The translations under genes were made by a program, and so were the position numbers. The notes under the pieces are model-generated. The model was given only the letters and a program-made list of their open reading frames with translations, did not search any database and was not told where the DNA came from. DNA of 64,000 nt from Trichoplax adhaerens (taxonomy: Eukaryota > Placozoa > Uniplacotomia > Trichoplacea > Trichoplacidae): contig NW_002060969.1 of assembly GCF_000150275.1 (NCBI RefSeq), forward strand, positions 372,943-436,942. The letters are read 5' to 3'. Positions 63,850 to 64,000 of this stretch are shown in pieces (positions within the stretch are counted from its first letter, which is position 1; every line of letters begins with the position of its first letter).

Positions 63850-63975
63850 CAAGACGGATTTTCGCGAACAGATTACAGTTAGTTATGGGCTTATGGCCAT
63901 AGACCAATAAGTTAGGTGTTTGCATAGTACTGTATATAGATCATAAAGGTATTGAACCGAACCGAACCTTTCTTA

Positions 63976-64000
63976 GGTTTAGTACTGTACAGTGTACTGT
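63976..64000. repeat. CTGTA/TACAG array, runs off the window end
   Basis: The last bases (TAGTACTGTACAGTGTACTG) begin another array, about 130 bases upstream of the proposed CNOT2 start codon, again on the 5' side of a gene. Confidence 0.7.

Noticed and set aside
1-64000. tRNA, rRNA or trans-splicing leader genes
   Set aside because: I looked for T-loop-like GGTTCGAATC patterns and conserved rRNA blocks on both strands and saw none convincing. A covariance-model scan would be decisive.

Overview
The window reads as nuclear DNA of an early-branching animal. It is AT-rich, and the coding sequence lies in short exons split by GT/AG introns of roughly 50-1000 bases. Continuous reading frames are therefore poor guides, and most genes below were pieced together exon by exon from family similarity. 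A Bak-type apoptosis effector, a second Bcl-2 protein, TOLLIP, a WASP-interacting protein and an aromatic amino acid hydroxylase point to Metazoa. Compact genes and a simple repertoire would fit a placozoan, but a cnidarian or sponge is not excluded. There are no prokaryotic features, no rRNA, and no tRNA that I could recognise.

Layout (strand): WIP/WIPF 3' part (+, 1-1617); PWP1 (-, about 3454-9164); an unplaced LisH/WD40 protein (+, 10550-14820); TOLLIP (-, 15852-17245); phenylalanine hydroxylase (+, 18528-21504); DDX52 (-, 23707-27275); PRPF38B (-, 29211-31874); BAK-like (+, 32356-33390); TMEM19 (-, 34206-36026); catalase (-, about 38604-42919); a secreted Cys-rich M15 peptidase (-, 43948-45809); a gene-poor stretch of 6.5 kb; a Bcl-2-like gene (-, exon 52338-52865); CDC37 (+, 53674-57416); CNOT2 (-, 58390 to about 63849). 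Gene pairs are mostly convergent or divergent. Most genes are unrelated housekeeping functions: ribosome biogenesis, splicing, chaperoning, mRNA deadenylation, trafficking and peroxide removal.

Three things stand out. First, arrays of the 5-base unit CTGTA run head to head into its complement TACAG and form perfect palindromes. They concentrate on the 5' side of genes, especially between divergent gene pairs, and are nearly absent between convergent genes. Second, a secreted peptidase of the M15 family has two repeated cysteine modules and complete metal-ligand motifs. It is a candidate for bacterial ancestry and a defence or digestive role. Third, two Bcl-2 family genes lie 20 kb apart and share the same intron position after the BH2 tryptophan. 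Several foldback (inverted-repeat) elements are also present.
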